This document shows, piece by piece, positions 8,974 to 17,681 of a stretch of 64,000 nucleotides of DNA; position 1 is the first letter of the stretch, and every line of letters begins with the position of its first letter. Where the stretch lies: contig DASTDE010000003.1 in assembly GCA_035710515.1 (NCBI GenBank), positions 124,001 to 188,000 on the forward strand. Reading direction: 5' to 3'. The position numbers were made by a program, and so were the translations under genes. Under the pieces are notes generated by a model, which ran no database searches, was not told the DNA's origin, and saw only the letters and a program-made list of their open reading frames with translations. This stretch comes from Candidatus Rubrimentiphilum sp. (GTDB lineage: Bacteria > Vulcanimicrobiota > Vulcanimicrobiia > Vulcanimicrobiales > Vulcanimicrobiaceae).

Positions 8974-9984
8974 ATGAACAGAGTCAGCTTCCCGAAGATC
9001 ATCTTCTTTTCCATTGCACTGGCCGCGCTCGCGGCATGCAATGGCACGACCAATAACACGCCGACGATAGGACCCGCGCCTCCTAAAGGCACGGTCACCG
9101 AGTTCAGCGGTTTGTCCGGATCGGGGCCGCTGGGCGCTTTCTGGGTGACCCTTGGGCCCGATAGCGCGATGTGGGTCACGAACATCAACGCGAATAAGGT
9201 CGCCCGCGTCAACCCGGCCACGGGCGCCATCACAGAATTTGGCGTGCCAACCGCGGGTCAGCTCTTCGGAATCGCGACAGGGCTAGACGGCAACCTTTGG
9301 ATCGTCGAGCGCAGCGCCAACAAGATTGCGCGCATGACGACCGCCGGCGTGGTAACGGAATTCAATGTACCGACGGCAAGTGCCGATGTGATTTTCATCA
9401 CTCTCGGTCCCGACGGCAACCTTTGGTTCGCCGAGCAAAACGCCAACAAGATCGGCAAGGTAACCCCGGCCGGAGCCTTCACCGAATTCACGGTCCCAAC
9501 CGCAGCTTCGTCACCGCAAGGCATCAGTGCCGGGCCGGACGGAGCCGTATGGTTCACCGAGGCCAACGGCAACAAGATCGGCCGGGTAACCACGACCGGC
9601 GTCTTCAGCGAGTTCGCAGTTCCCACTGCCGCTTCAGGCCCGCTCGGCATCACACAGGGGTTGGACGGCGCGCTCTGGTTTACGGAGAGCGCAACCAACA
9701 AAATCGGACGAATTACAACGGCCGGAGCCATCACGGAATTCTCGGCGGGCATTACCACGGGTGCCGGTCTGGACGGCATTGCACCTGGGCCGGATGGTGC
9801 GCTGTGGTTCACGGAAGCGACTGTCAGCAAGGTGGCGCGCATTACGACCGGCGGCGCGGTTACCGAGTTCAGCACCGGCATTACCGCAAGCTCCTCGCCA
9901 ACCGGGATAGCGGCCGGTCCCGACTGCGCTATGTGGTTCGCGGAGACCGGCGCTAATAAGGTCGGCCGAATCGCAGCCTGCTGA
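8974..9984 (+). CDS. Vgb-like beta-propeller lipoprotein
   Basis: 336 residues. The signal peptide ends in a lipobox (LAAC, C22), so the mature protein is probably a lipoprotein. It then carries about seven repeats of roughly 42 residues with the pattern GPDGxLWFTE-xxxNKIGRxTTxGxxTEF, each a four-strand blade. This is the repeat of the virginiamycin B lyase/SMP-30-like propeller family. Secreted family members in uncultured soil bacteria are numerous and mostly uncharacterised; nothing here proves streptogramin lyase activity. It is preceded by a structured leader, with AGGAAG about nine bases before the ATG, and followed by a strong terminator, so it is probably a single-gene unit. Confidence 0.85.
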   Translation: MNRVSFPKIIFFSIALAALAACNGTTNNTPTIGPAPPKGTVTEFSGLSGSGPLGAFWVTLGPDSAMWVTNINANKVARVNPATGAITEFGVPTAGQLFGIATGLDGNLWIVERSANKIARMTTAGVVTEFNVPTASADVIFITLGPDGNLWFAEQNANKIGKVTPAGAFTEFTVPTAASSPQGISAGPDGAVWFTEANGNKIGRVTTTGVFSEFAVPTAASGPLGITQGLDGALWFTESATNKIGRITTAGAITEFSAGITTGAGLDGIAPGPDGALWFTEATVSKVARITTGGAVTEFSTGITASSSPTGIAAGPDCAMWFAETGANKVGRIAAC

Positions 9985-10001
9985 CAAGTCCATAAAGAAA
10001 G

Positions 10002-10036
10002 GGCCGCTGCGCTTCGGGTAGGCGCAGCGGCCTATC
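10002..10036 (+). terminator. Terminator hairpin after the Vgb-like gene
   Basis: GGCCGCTGCGC at 10002-10012 pairs perfectly with GCGCAGCGGCC at 10022-10032, an 11 bp stem with a 9-base loop, followed by TATCATTT. The T-run is weak, so termination could be partial. Confidence 0.65.
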
Positions 10037-10053
10037 ATTTGAAAGAAGAGCCA

Positions 10054-10299
10054 ATGCTCATTCAACCTATCGTTGCGCTCGTATCGCCGGACGCTCTCAG
10101 CTTCCTTTTCGTTCTTTTTGCGATCGCATTTCTTGTGATGTTCGTTCCCTATTGGGTCATCGTCACAAAAGCGGGTTTTTCGGGGTGGTGGTGCCTCTTG
10201 CTGCTCGTCCCGATAGCAAACGTCGTTGCTCCTTGGATATTCGCGTTTTCGGAATGGCCGGCTCTCGAACGGCATGCTCCCATAAGACCCGAAATCTAG
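10054..10299 (+). CDS. Small two-helix membrane protein
   Basis: 81 residues with ATG at 10054 preceded by AAAGAAGAG. It has two hydrophobic stretches: FLFVLFAIAFLVMFVPYWVI and, after KAGFSGWW, CLLLLVPIANVVAPWIFAF. The KAGxSGWW-LLL-PI-N-FAFSxWP pattern recurs in many short integral membrane proteins of unknown role. Nearby genes give no functional clue. The hairpin at 10002-10032 lies directly upstream and could also affect its expression. Confidence 0.65.
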   Translation: MLIQPIVALVSPDALSFLFVLFAIAFLVMFVPYWVIVTKAGFSGWWCLLLLVPIANVVAPWIFAFSEWPALERHAPIRPEI

Positions 10300-10308
10300 C
10301 GCGCGAAG

Positions 10309-10953
10309 CTATTTTCGCAACATCTTGAGCGCGTGATCCCAGGAGCCCGTGCGAATGCCGTAGTGCACCCATACGATGCACATCGGCTCAAGGTAGCGTG
10401 ACTCCTCGATTCCACCGAGATCGGCAACGGCGCCCTGCCAGCCGAGCGGCTCAATCAGCTGCGTGACGGTCTTTTTTGCGTGGTCGTCGTTCCCGGCGAT
10501 AAACATGGTCGGCGGCCCGCCCGGAAACTTCGGATCGACCATAAACTGATTTCCGATGATATTGAACGCCTTGACGACTTTCGCGTCCGGAAGCCAGCGC
10601 TGAACCTCTTCGCCTGCCGAATTGTCGAACCCAAGTGAGAGCTGCGGCGGTTTGCCTTCGGGAAAACTCAGGGGATTCGTGCAGTCTATCACAGTCTTGC
10701 CCGAAAGATTCGCCGGACCGGCCATGTCGAGCGCATGCTTCGTGCCGGAGAAAAGCGTGGCGATCACAACGACCTCGCCGAACTTTGCCGCGTCCTCAAA
10801 CGAGCCGGCTCGCACGCGACCATTTTGCTCCGTGATGAATTCGTTGAGTTTTTCCGGTTCGCGCGAACTGATCATTACCTCGTGCCCGCGCGATGCGAAG
10901 CCTCGTGCCAGCGCTTTTCCGACGTCGCCGCTACCTAGAATGCCGATCTTCAT
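10309..10953 (-). CDS. F420-dependent NADP oxidoreductase-like (NADPH-dependent F420 reductase family) protein
   Basis: 214 residues, cytoplasmic. The N-terminus MKIGILGSGDVGKALARG is a dinucleotide-binding Rossmann motif, followed by ISSREPEKL, which fits NADP(H) recognition. Later blocks VVVIATLF, DCTNPL and VVKAFNIIGN match the F420H2:NADP oxidoreductase family. Many family members act on other substrates, so F420 use is not assured. The start is the ATG at 10953. An apparent in-frame extension upstream (VLSEAKG) is translated from the adjacent repeat copy and is probably not real. It lies downstream of dapD on the same strand, separated by the repeat. Confidence 0.78.
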   Translation of the reverse strand: MKIGILGSGDVGKALARGFASRGHEVMISSREPEKLNEFITEQNGRVRAGSFEDAAKFGEVVVIATLFSGTKHALDMAGPANLSGKTVIDCTNPLSFPEGKPPQLSLGFDNSAGEEVQRWLPDAKVVKAFNIIGNQFMVDPKFPGGPPTMFIAGNDDHAKKTVTQLIEPLGWQGAVADLGGIEESRYLEPMCIVWVHYGIRTGSWDHALKMLRK

Positions 10954-10960
10954 AATCAAT

Positions 10961-11000
10961 CCCTTCGCTTCGCTCAGGACTCGATACCTCACGATGACGG
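10961..11000 (+). repeat. Dispersed repeat copy R2 between dapD and the oxidoreductase gene
   Basis: Reads CCCTTCGCTTCGCTCAGGAC then TCGATACCTCACGATGACGG, two linked cores of the same family. It fills nearly the whole 50-base gap between the two genes. Confidence 0.7.
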
Positions 11001-11003
11001 GGG

Positions 11004-11819
11004 CTAGACCGCGACTTCGTAATCGCGAAGCGCCGACTCGAGCGACGTCTTACGATCGGTAGAATCGTTGCGTGTGCCGATAATGAGTGCGCACGGCGCC
11101 CCGAAAGTTCCGGCGGGAAAGTCCTTCGGAATCGAACCCGGAATAACAACCGCGCGTGAAGGCACGCGGCCCTTGATCGTAACGGATTGGCTGCCGCGCA
11201 CATCGATAATCGGCGTGCTCGCCGTAATAACAACGCCGGCACCAAGCACAGCTTCGCGTTCGACGATAACGCTTTCCACCACGATGCAGCGCGATCCGAT
11301 GAAGGCGCCGTCTTCGACGATTACCGGCTGAGCTTGCGGCGGCTCGAGCACGCCGCCGATACCAACGCCGCCGGAAAGATGAACGTTCTTACCGATCTGA
11401 GCGCACGAACCGACGGTCGCCCAGGTATCGACCATTGTCCCTTCGTCCACGTACGCCCCGATGTTGACGAAACTCGGCATCAGAATAACGTCGCGGCCCA
11501 GGAAGCTTCCGTAGCGCGCCACGGCCGGCGGCACACAGCGCACGCCGAGCTTCTTGTAGTTGGCCTTCGCGGGAATCTTATCGTAGAAACTCGGACCGAA
11601 TCCGATCCACTCGGATTTCCGCCTACGAAAATACAACAGGATGGCCGTCTTTATCCAGGCGTGCGTTACCCATTCCCCGGCTGCCGGTTCACAGACACGC
11701 AGCTTGCCCTGATCGAGCGCCTTGATCACCGCGTCGATCGGCTTGCCCGGCCGCCCTTTGACGCGATCCGGTTCGGCGGCCAGCGCTTCGATTTCGCCCT
11801 GGAGTTCGGCTGCATCCAT
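11004..11819 (-). CDS. dapD: 2,3,4,5-tetrahydropyridine-2,6-dicarboxylate N-succinyltransferase
   Basis: Succinylates tetrahydrodipicolinate in the succinylase branch of lysine and diaminopimelate synthesis, feeding peptidoglycan. The 271-residue product has an N-terminal helical domain ([14 protein letters not shown]) and a left-handed beta-helix with hexapeptide repeats. The diagnostic block [20 protein letters not shown] is followed by [20 protein letters not shown]. Length and motifs match the enterobacterial enzyme closely. The start chosen is ATG 11819; a longer ORF upstream lacks family similarity. It diverges from tkt, 74 bases apart. Confidence 0.93.
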   Translation of the reverse strand: MDAAELQGEIEALAAEPDRVKGRPGKPIDAVIKALDQGKLRVCEPAAGEWVTHAWIKTAILLYFRRRKSEWIGFGPSFYDKIPAKANYKKLGVRCVPPAVARYGSFLGRDVILMPSFVNIGAYVDEGTMVDTWATVGSCAQIGKNVHLSGGVGIGGVLEPPQAQPVIVEDGAFIGSRCIVVESVIVEREAVLGAGVVITASTPIIDVRGSQSVTIKGRVPSRAVVIPGSIPKDFPAGTFGAPCALIIGTRNDSTDRKTSLESALRDYEVAV

Positions 11820-11893
11820 CGCGCCTCGCTTACGTCGCCCGCTCTGCCCGCTCCCGCGAAGGTGGGGGGCCGGAGGGGTACAAAGGGAGCGAA

Positions 11894-13894
11894 ATGCCCA
11901 ACTCACGCGAGGACGAGCAGCGTATTAACGCGATCCGTTTTCTGTCGGTGGACGCCGTTCAGAAAGCCAACTCCGGCCACCCCGGCATGCCGCTGGGCGC
12001 CGCTGCCACCGCCTATACGCTGTGGACCAAACACCTGCGGTTCAATCCCAAGGATCCGTCGTGGCTGAACCGCGACCGCTTCATCCTAAGTGCCGGGCAC
12101 GGCTCGATGCTGCTGTACTCGTTGCTGTACCTCACCGGTTACGATCTCTCGTTGGATCAAATTAAGCGCTTCCGGCAGCTGGGCAGCAAGACGCCGGGCC
12201 ATCCCGAGGCGCATCACGCTCCCGGCATCGAGGTAACGACCGGGCCGCTGGGCCAAGGTTTTGGGAACTCTGTTGGCTTTGCGATCGCCGAAGCGCACAT
12301 GGGAGCCGTCTACAATCGCGACCAGCACATCATCGATCACTATACGTATGTGATGTGCAGCGACGGCGACATGATGGAAGGCGTCGCTTCGGAAGCCGCG
12401 TCGATGGGCGGGCATTTGCAGCTTGGAAAACTCATCGCGCTTTACGACGACAACAAAGTCTCGCTGGCCGCCGCGACGGATGTCTGTTTCACCGAAGACG
12501 TCGCCGCCCGCTTCGACGCCTACGGCTGGCATACGCAATACATCGATCTGGAATACGGAAACGACGTCGCAACCATCGATGAGGCAATCGCCAACGCAAA
12601 GAGCATTACGGACAAGCCTTCGATGATCGTCGTACGCACCCACATCGGTTATGGATCGCCCAAACAAGATTCGTTCAAATCACACGGCGAGCCGCTGGGC
12701 CCCGACGATGTCAAGCGCACGAAAGAAAACTTGGGCTGGCCGGTTGAGCCCGACTTTTACGTTCCCGACGACGTTCTGAAATTCTACCGCGATCTCGGCG
12801 CGCGCGGCGCCGACTTGCAAGCGCAATGGCAGCGCACCTTCGACGAGTGGAAATCGGACAATCCCGATCTGGCGGCGCAGCTCGGCCGCACGCTGCACAA
12901 TCAGCCGCCGCAGCAGATTCCGTGGCCCACTATCGACAAACAAAACGGCGACAATGTCGCGACACGCGACACCGGCGGCCTGGTCATGAACGCCATCGCG
13001 CAGGCCGTGCCGGAGCTCGTGGGCGGCTCCGCGGATTTGGATCCGTCCACCAAGACGTACCTGAAAGACTGCGGCGATTTTCAACCCGACCAATACGCCG
13101 GGCGAAACATTCACTACGGCGTGCGCGAACACGCGATGGGCGCGATCAACAACGGAATCGCTCTGCATGGCGGGCTGCTGCCCTTCGGCGCCACTTTCTT
13201 GAACTTCTTGGATTATATGAAGGGCGCGGTCAGGCTTGCCGCGCTCAACTCGATTCGTTGTTACTACGTCTTCACGCACGACTCGGTGTTCTTGGGCGAG
13301 GATGGCCCGACGCACCAACCGATCGAGCATCTCGCGCATATGCGTGCCGTGCCGAATCTCAAGGTTATCCGCCCGGCCGACTCGCTCGAGACGCTGGCGG
13401 CATGGAAGGTAATGATCGCCGCCGGCGACGGACCGTGGGCCCTCATTCTGACCCGACAAAAACTTCCGTACTTAGGGGATCGCAATGCCGAGGTCGCGCG
13501 CGGCGCCTACATTCTTAGCGATACGGAAGCGACCCCGGATCTGATTTTGATCGCGACCGGCTCCGAGGTCTCACTGGCTGCGGCGGCTGCCAAGCTCCTG
13601 AACGATCGCGGAATGCGCACGCGGGTGGTCTCGATGCCCTGCTGGGAACTATTTGAAGCGCAGCCGCAGTCGTACCGGGATGAGATTCTTCCGCCGGATG
13701 TCGCGGCGCGCATGTCGATCGAGGCCGCCGCCACATTCGGCTGGGAGCGATGGACCGGTTCGCGCGGATTCACGTTTGGGATCGACCACTTCGGCACGTC
13801 CGCCCCGGCGGCCGACATCGCCAAGGAGTACGGATTTACCCCGGAACACATCGCAGACGTAGCGGCGCAACACTTTGCCACGGTACGAGGTTAG
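11894..13894 (+). CDS. tkt: Transketolase
   Basis: Thiamine-diphosphate enzyme exchanging two-carbon units among pentose, erythrose and hexose phosphates. It has 666 residues, the normal length. Visible motifs are [11 protein letters not shown] and the GHGSMLLY block, the cofactor-binding [14 protein letters not shown], and in the C-terminal half [18 protein letters not shown] and [20 protein letters not shown]. It is the first gene of a pentose-phosphate operon, with the tal-pgi fusion nine bases behind it. Confidence 0.96.
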   Translation: MPNSREDEQRINAIRFLSVDAVQKANSGHPGMPLGAAATAYTLWTKHLRFNPKDPSWLNRDRFILSAGHGSMLLYSLLYLTGYDLSLDQIKRFRQLGSKTPGHPEAHHAPGIEVTTGPLGQGFGNSVGFAIAEAHMGAVYNRDQHIIDHYTYVMCSDGDMMEGVASEAASMGGHLQLGKLIALYDDNKVSLAAATDVCFTEDVAARFDAYGWHTQYIDLEYGNDVATIDEAIANAKSITDKPSMIVVRTHIGYGSPKQDSFKSHGEPLGPDDVKRTKENLGWPVEPDFYVPDDVLKFYRDLGARGADLQAQWQRTFDEWKSDNPDLAAQLGRTLHNQPPQQIPWPTIDKQNGDNVATRDTGGLVMNAIAQAVPELVGGSADLDPSTKTYLKDCGDFQPDQYAGRNIHYGVREHAMGAINNGIALHGGLLPFGATFLNFLDYMKGAVRLAALNSIRCYYVFTHDSVFLGEDGPTHQPIEHLAHMRAVPNLKVIRPADSLETLAAWKVMIAAGDGPWALILTRQKLPYLGDRNAEVARGAYILSDTEATPDLILIATGSEVSLAAAAAKLLNDRGMRTRVVSMPCWELFEAQPQSYRDEILPPDVAARMSIEAAATFGWERWTGSRGFTFGIDHFGTSAPAADIAKEYGFTPEHIADVAAQHFATVRG

Positions 13895-13902
13895 GAATTT
13901 CG

Positions 13903-16743
13903 ATGAGCAACCAACTTGACCAATTGCTGGCGGCCGGACAAAGCGTCTGGCTCGACAACCTGCGCCGCGGCATGTTCGCCTCAGGCGAACTGCAAGGGCT
14001 GATCGACAAAGGCTTGCGCGGGATGACCTCCAACCCGACGATTTTTGAAAAAGCGATCGGCAGCGGCAACGATTACGACGAGCAGCTCCGTTCGCTCATC
14101 GGCAAGCAGCACGATGCCAGCGCGCTGTTTTGGGATCTGGCTGTCGCCGATATCTGCAGCGCCTGCGATCTCTTCCGCCCGGTGTACGACAGTTCAAATG
14201 GCGGCGACGGCTTCGTCAGTATTGAGGTCTCGCCCCTGATCGCCCACGACACCAAGGCCACCGTCGCGATGGCCAAGGACTTATGGAAGCGGATCGACCG
14301 GCCGAATCTGATGGTGAAAATTCCCGCTACGAACGAGGGCATTCCGGCGATCGAAGAGTGCGTGGCGGAAGGCATCAACATCAACGTCACGCTGGTCTTT
14401 GCAATCGAAATGTACGAAAAGGCCGCGCGCGCCTACGTGCGCGGACTACAGCGGCGCATCAAGAAAGGTCAGCCGATCGATCACCAAACGTCGGTGAACA
14501 GCGTCTTCGTCAGCCGCATCGACACGCTCATCGACAAGCTGTTACAAGCGCGCATCGATAAGGGCGAGACGCAGCTCGAGAGCCTCTTGGGCAAGAGCGG
14601 CGTCGCAAACCTCAAGCTCACCTATCAGAAGTATCTGGAGATCTTTCAATCCGAAGAGTGGGCGCCCATTAAAGCCAAGGGCGGATCGGAACAGCGGCCG
14701 TTGTGGGCGTCAACGTCAACCAAGAATCCGAAGTATCCGGATCTGATGTACGTCGAGCCGGTGGTCGCGCGCAACACGATCAACACCATGCCGCCGCAGA
14801 CGCTCGATGCGCTGCTCGATCACGGCAAGGTTGTGCCGGACACGATCCTGCAAGACGTCGACAACGCGCGCGAGACGCTGAAGCGGCTGGCTGACAACGG
14901 CATCTCCCTCTTCGACGTCACCTATCAGCTGCAAGTCGAAGGCGTAAGCGCCTTCAGCGACTCGTTCGCCGCGCTGCTCGGAGCGATCGTCTATAAACAA
15001 AAACAGTTGAGTTCGGGCGCCGAACGCGTGGCCTTGTCGCTCGGCGGCGGCCAAGGCGCGTTCGACAGCGCGTTACAGACGCTCTCCGACCGCCATTTTC
15101 TGAAGAAACTCTGGGCTAAGGATCCGAGTCTGTGGTCGAACGATCCGGAGCACGCGGAGATCATCAAACACGCCTTGGGCTGGCTGGACGTCCCCGAACA
15201 CATGATCGAAAGCGTCTCCAACCTTCAGAGTTTCGCTAAAGAGATTGCAGCCGAATTCACCGACGTCGTCGTGCTCGGCATGGGCGGCAGCTCGCTCGCG
15301 CCGGACATCATGCGCGAAACGTTCGGCAAGGTCGAAGGCTACCCGGCGCTGCACGTGCTCGACTCGACCGACCCGCAGCAGATCCGCGAGCTCGAGGCCG
15401 CGATCACGATCGATTCAACGCTCTTTATCGTCGCCAGCAAGAGCGGCACAACTACCGAACCCGACGCCTTCTACCGGTACTTCTGCGAGCGCGTGACCAA
15501 ACACGTCGGTTCCGGGAAATGCGGGCGGCGTTTCGTCGCGATTACCGACGAAGGTACGCAACTGGAAGCCGAGGCGAAGGCTCAAGGCTTCCGCGCGTGT
15601 TTCCTCAACGATGCGAACATTGGCGGCCGGTATTCCGCGCTCTCCTTCTTCGGCATGCTTCCCGCCGCGCTCGCGGGATACGACATCAACATGCTGCTCG
15701 ACCGCAGCCTGGGCGCCGTACACGCCAACGACAAATCAGTTGCCTCAAAGGACGCGCCGGGCGCGCGCTTCGGCGCCGCGATCGGGGGCTTAGCAACTGC
15801 GGGCCGCAATAAGCTCACCATCGTTGCGCATCCATCGGTGCGCGCATTCGGCGCGTGGGCCGAGCAACTTATCGCCGAATCAACCGGCAAGATGGGCAAA
15901 GGCATTCTGCCGGTTGAGGGAGAGCCGCTCGGATCGCCGCAGGATTACGGAAACGATCGCGTCTTCGTGTACGTCGGCGCGAGTTTGCCCGACCAGCCCG
16001 CCGAGATCGAAAACAAACTGCGGGCGCTAGAAAGCGCGGGTCATCCGGTTATCCGCCTTGCGATGAACGACACCTACGATGTCGGCGAACAGTTCTACTT
16101 GTGGGAGATTGCAACGGCGGCCGCCGGTTCGATACTGCAGATCGACGCGTTCGATCAGCCCAACGTGCAAGAGTCCAAAGATAACACCAAGGCGCTCCTC
16201 AAACAGTTTGCAGCTTCAGGCAAATTCGACGAGCCAACTCCGGCAGTTTCAACCGAAACGATGGATATCTCGTTCCTCTCCGGCAGCGAGAGTATTCACG
16301 CGCACGATCCCGCGGCTGCACTGGCGGGAGTCTTCGGCCAAGTCGGAGCCGGCGACTACGTCGCGTTCTGCGCTTATATCGCGCGCGATGCGAAACATGC
16401 GCAGCTGCTCGAAGAGATGCGTCTCAAAGTCCGCGACGCGCGCAAGTGCGCGACCACCGTCGGCTTTGGACCGCGCTTTCTCCATTCGACGGGCCAGGAG
16501 CACAAAGGCGGTCCGCCGACCGGCGTCTTCGTGCAGATTACCGCCGACTCGCCCGACGACATGCCGATTCCCGGCATGGGCGTGAGCTTCCGGACGCTTA
16601 TCGCCGCGCAAGCACTCGGCGACCTGCAGTCGCTCGACAAACGTAACCGCCGAGGCGCTCGCATTCATCTAAAAGGCGACGTGGACAAAGGCCTCGAGAC
16701 ACTCAACGGCCTCATTGATGATGCACTGACGGCCAAGACTTGA
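13903..16743 (+). CDS. tal-pgi: Bifunctional transaldolase/glucose-6-phosphate isomerase
   Basis: 946 residues joining two enzymes. Residues 1 to about 370 are an actinobacterial/cyanobacterial-type transaldolase (SNPTIFEKAI at 43-52, Schiff-base lysine K139 in LMVKIPAT). From about 400 to the end is phosphoglucose isomerase (LGMGGSSLAPDIM, the sugar-phosphate loop SKSGTTTEPDAF, and the late GQEHKGGPPTG block). The fusion would hand fructose 6-phosphate made by transaldolase to the isomerase and back to zwf's substrate, closing an oxidative pentose cycle. ATG 13903 is chosen over a longer in-frame ORF that overlaps tkt. Fusions of this kind are known in several phyla; here it sits between tkt and gnd. 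Confidence 0.95.
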   Translation: MSNQLDQLLAAGQSVWLDNLRRGMFASGELQGLIDKGLRGMTSNPTIFEKAIGSGNDYDEQLRSLIGKQHDASALFWDLAVADICSACDLFRPVYDSSNGGDGFVSIEVSPLIAHDTKATVAMAKDLWKRIDRPNLMVKIPATNEGIPAIEECVAEGININVTLVFAIEMYEKAARAYVRGLQRRIKKGQPIDHQTSVNSVFVSRIDTLIDKLLQARIDKGETQLESLLGKSGVANLKLTYQKYLEIFQSEEWAPIKAKGGSEQRPLWASTSTKNPKYPDLMYVEPVVARNTINTMPPQTLDALLDHGKVVPDTILQDVDNARETLKRLADNGISLFDVTYQLQVEGVSAFSDSFAALLGAIVYKQKQLSSGAERVALSLGGGQGAFDSALQTLSDRHFLKKLWAKDPSLWSNDPEHAEIIKHALGWLDVPEHMIESVSNLQSFAKEIAAEFTDVVVLGMGGSSLAPDIMRETFGKVEGYPALHVLDSTDPQQIRELEAAITIDSTLFIVASKSGTTTEPDAFYRYFCERVTKHVGSGKCGRRFVAITDEGTQLEAEAKAQGFRACFLNDANIGGRYSALSFFGMLPAALAGYDINMLLDRSLGAVHANDKSVASKDAPGARFGAAIGGLATAGRNKLTIVAHPSVRAFGAWAEQLIAESTGKMGKGILPVEGEPLGSPQDYGNDRVFVYVGASLPDQPAEIENKLRALESAGHPVIRLAMNDTYDVGEQFYLWEIATAAAGSILQIDAFDQPNVQESKDNTKALLKQFAASGKFDEPTPAVSTETMDISFLSGSESIHAHDPAAALAGVFGQVGAGDYVAFCAYIARDAKHAQLLEEMRLKVRDARKCATTVGFGPRFLHSTGQEHKGGPPTGVFVQITADSPDDMPIPGMGVSFRTLIAAQALGDLQSLDKRNRRGARIHLKGDVDKGLETLNGLIDDALTAKT

Positions 16744-16746
16744 CGT

Positions 16747-16770
16747 CCTTCGACAGGTTCAGGATGACAC
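16747..16770 (+). repeat. Dispersed repeat copy R3 between tal-pgi and gnd
   Basis: Reads CCTTCGACAGGTTCAGG then ATGACAC. Its AGGA (16761-16764) lies ten bases before the gnd start and may serve as the ribosome-binding site. Confidence 0.75.
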
Positions 16771-16774
16771 ACAT

Positions 16775-17680
16775 ATGCAGCTAGCGATGGTCGGGCTTGG
16801 GCGCATGGGCGCGAATATGACGACGCGCCTCATCGAGGGCGGGCATTCGGTTATCGCGTACGATCGCAGCCCGGATGCCGTCAAGCAAAGCGTAAGCGGC
16901 GGCGCGACCGGCGCGAGCTCGCTGGCAGACCTCGCTACGAAGTTTTCGCAAACGCCGCGAGTCGTGTGGCTCATGGTGCCGTCCGGAAAACCCACGGACG
17001 ACACGATCGACGAGCTCTTGGGGCTGTTGACATCCGGCGACGTAATCATCGACGGCGGAAACACGAACTACAAAGATGGCTTGGACGCGTACGAACGCTG
17101 CAAGGCCAAAGGCATCTCGCTGGTCGACGCGGGAACGAGCGGCGGCGTCTGGGGATTGAAGGAAGGCTACTGCTTAATGGTCGGCGGCGATTCGGCCGCC
17201 GTCACGTACTGCAAGCCGATCTTTCTAACGCTTGCGCCGAAAGGCGGATATGCGCACGTCGGCCCTCCCGGCGCCGGACACTTTTCGAAGATGGTGCACA
17301 ACGGCATCGAGTACGGCTTGCTGCAAGCGTACGGTGAAGGTTTTGAAATCCTCAAGAAATCGCAATTTCCGTTTGACTTGCTGCAGCTCGCCGAAATCTG
17401 GCGGTACGGCAGCGTGGTTCGCTCGTGGCTGCTTGACCTGGCCGTGCTTGCGTTCAAAGAGGACCCGGGGCTCGAAAAGATCCGCGGCTGGGTGGACGAC
17501 ACCGGCGAAGGACGCTGGACGGTGCAAGCCGCGCTCGACGAGAACGTTCCGGCGCCCGTTATCACGCTCTCACTGTTGGCGCGGTTTTATTCGCGCGAAG
17601 ACGAGTCGTACAGCGCCAAAGTGATCGCCGCGTTACGCAACCAGTTCGGTGGTCACGCGGTCAAGTCCGAGAAACCCTGA
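16775..17680 (+). CDS. gnd: 6-phosphogluconate dehydrogenase, decarboxylating, short type
   Basis: Oxidises 6-phosphogluconate to ribulose 5-phosphate and CO2. At 301 residues it belongs to the short, often NAD-preferring class rather than the 470-residue NADP class. N-terminal Rossmann motif MVGLGRMGANM, then the substrate block DAGTSGGVWGL and the catalytic lysine-asparagine segment HFSKMVHNGIEYGL. After the Rossmann fold the acidic YDRS supports NAD preference by inference. The only ribosome-site candidate is the AGGA of repeat copy R3. Confidence 0.94.
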   Translation: MQLAMVGLGRMGANMTTRLIEGGHSVIAYDRSPDAVKQSVSGGATGASSLADLATKFSQTPRVVWLMVPSGKPTDDTIDELLGLLTSGDVIIDGGNTNYKDGLDAYERCKAKGISLVDAGTSGGVWGLKEGYCLMVGGDSAAVTYCKPIFLTLAPKGGYAHVGPPGAGHFSKMVHNGIEYGLLQAYGEGFEILKKSQFPFDLLQLAEIWRYGSVVRSWLLDLAVLAFKEDPGLEKIRGWVDDTGEGRWTVQAALDENVPAPVITLSLLARFYSREDESYSAKVIAALRNQFGGHAVKSEKP

Positions 17681-17681
17681 C

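Noticed and set aside
8974-9984. Streptogramin resistance (virginiamycin B lyase)
   Set aside because: Only the propeller repeat is shared; it is a lipoprotein and no catalytic residues could be verified.
10954-10992. N-terminal extension of the oxidoreductase at 10309-10953
   Set aside because: The added residues (VLSEAKG) are a translation of the repeat and precede the canonical Rossmann start.
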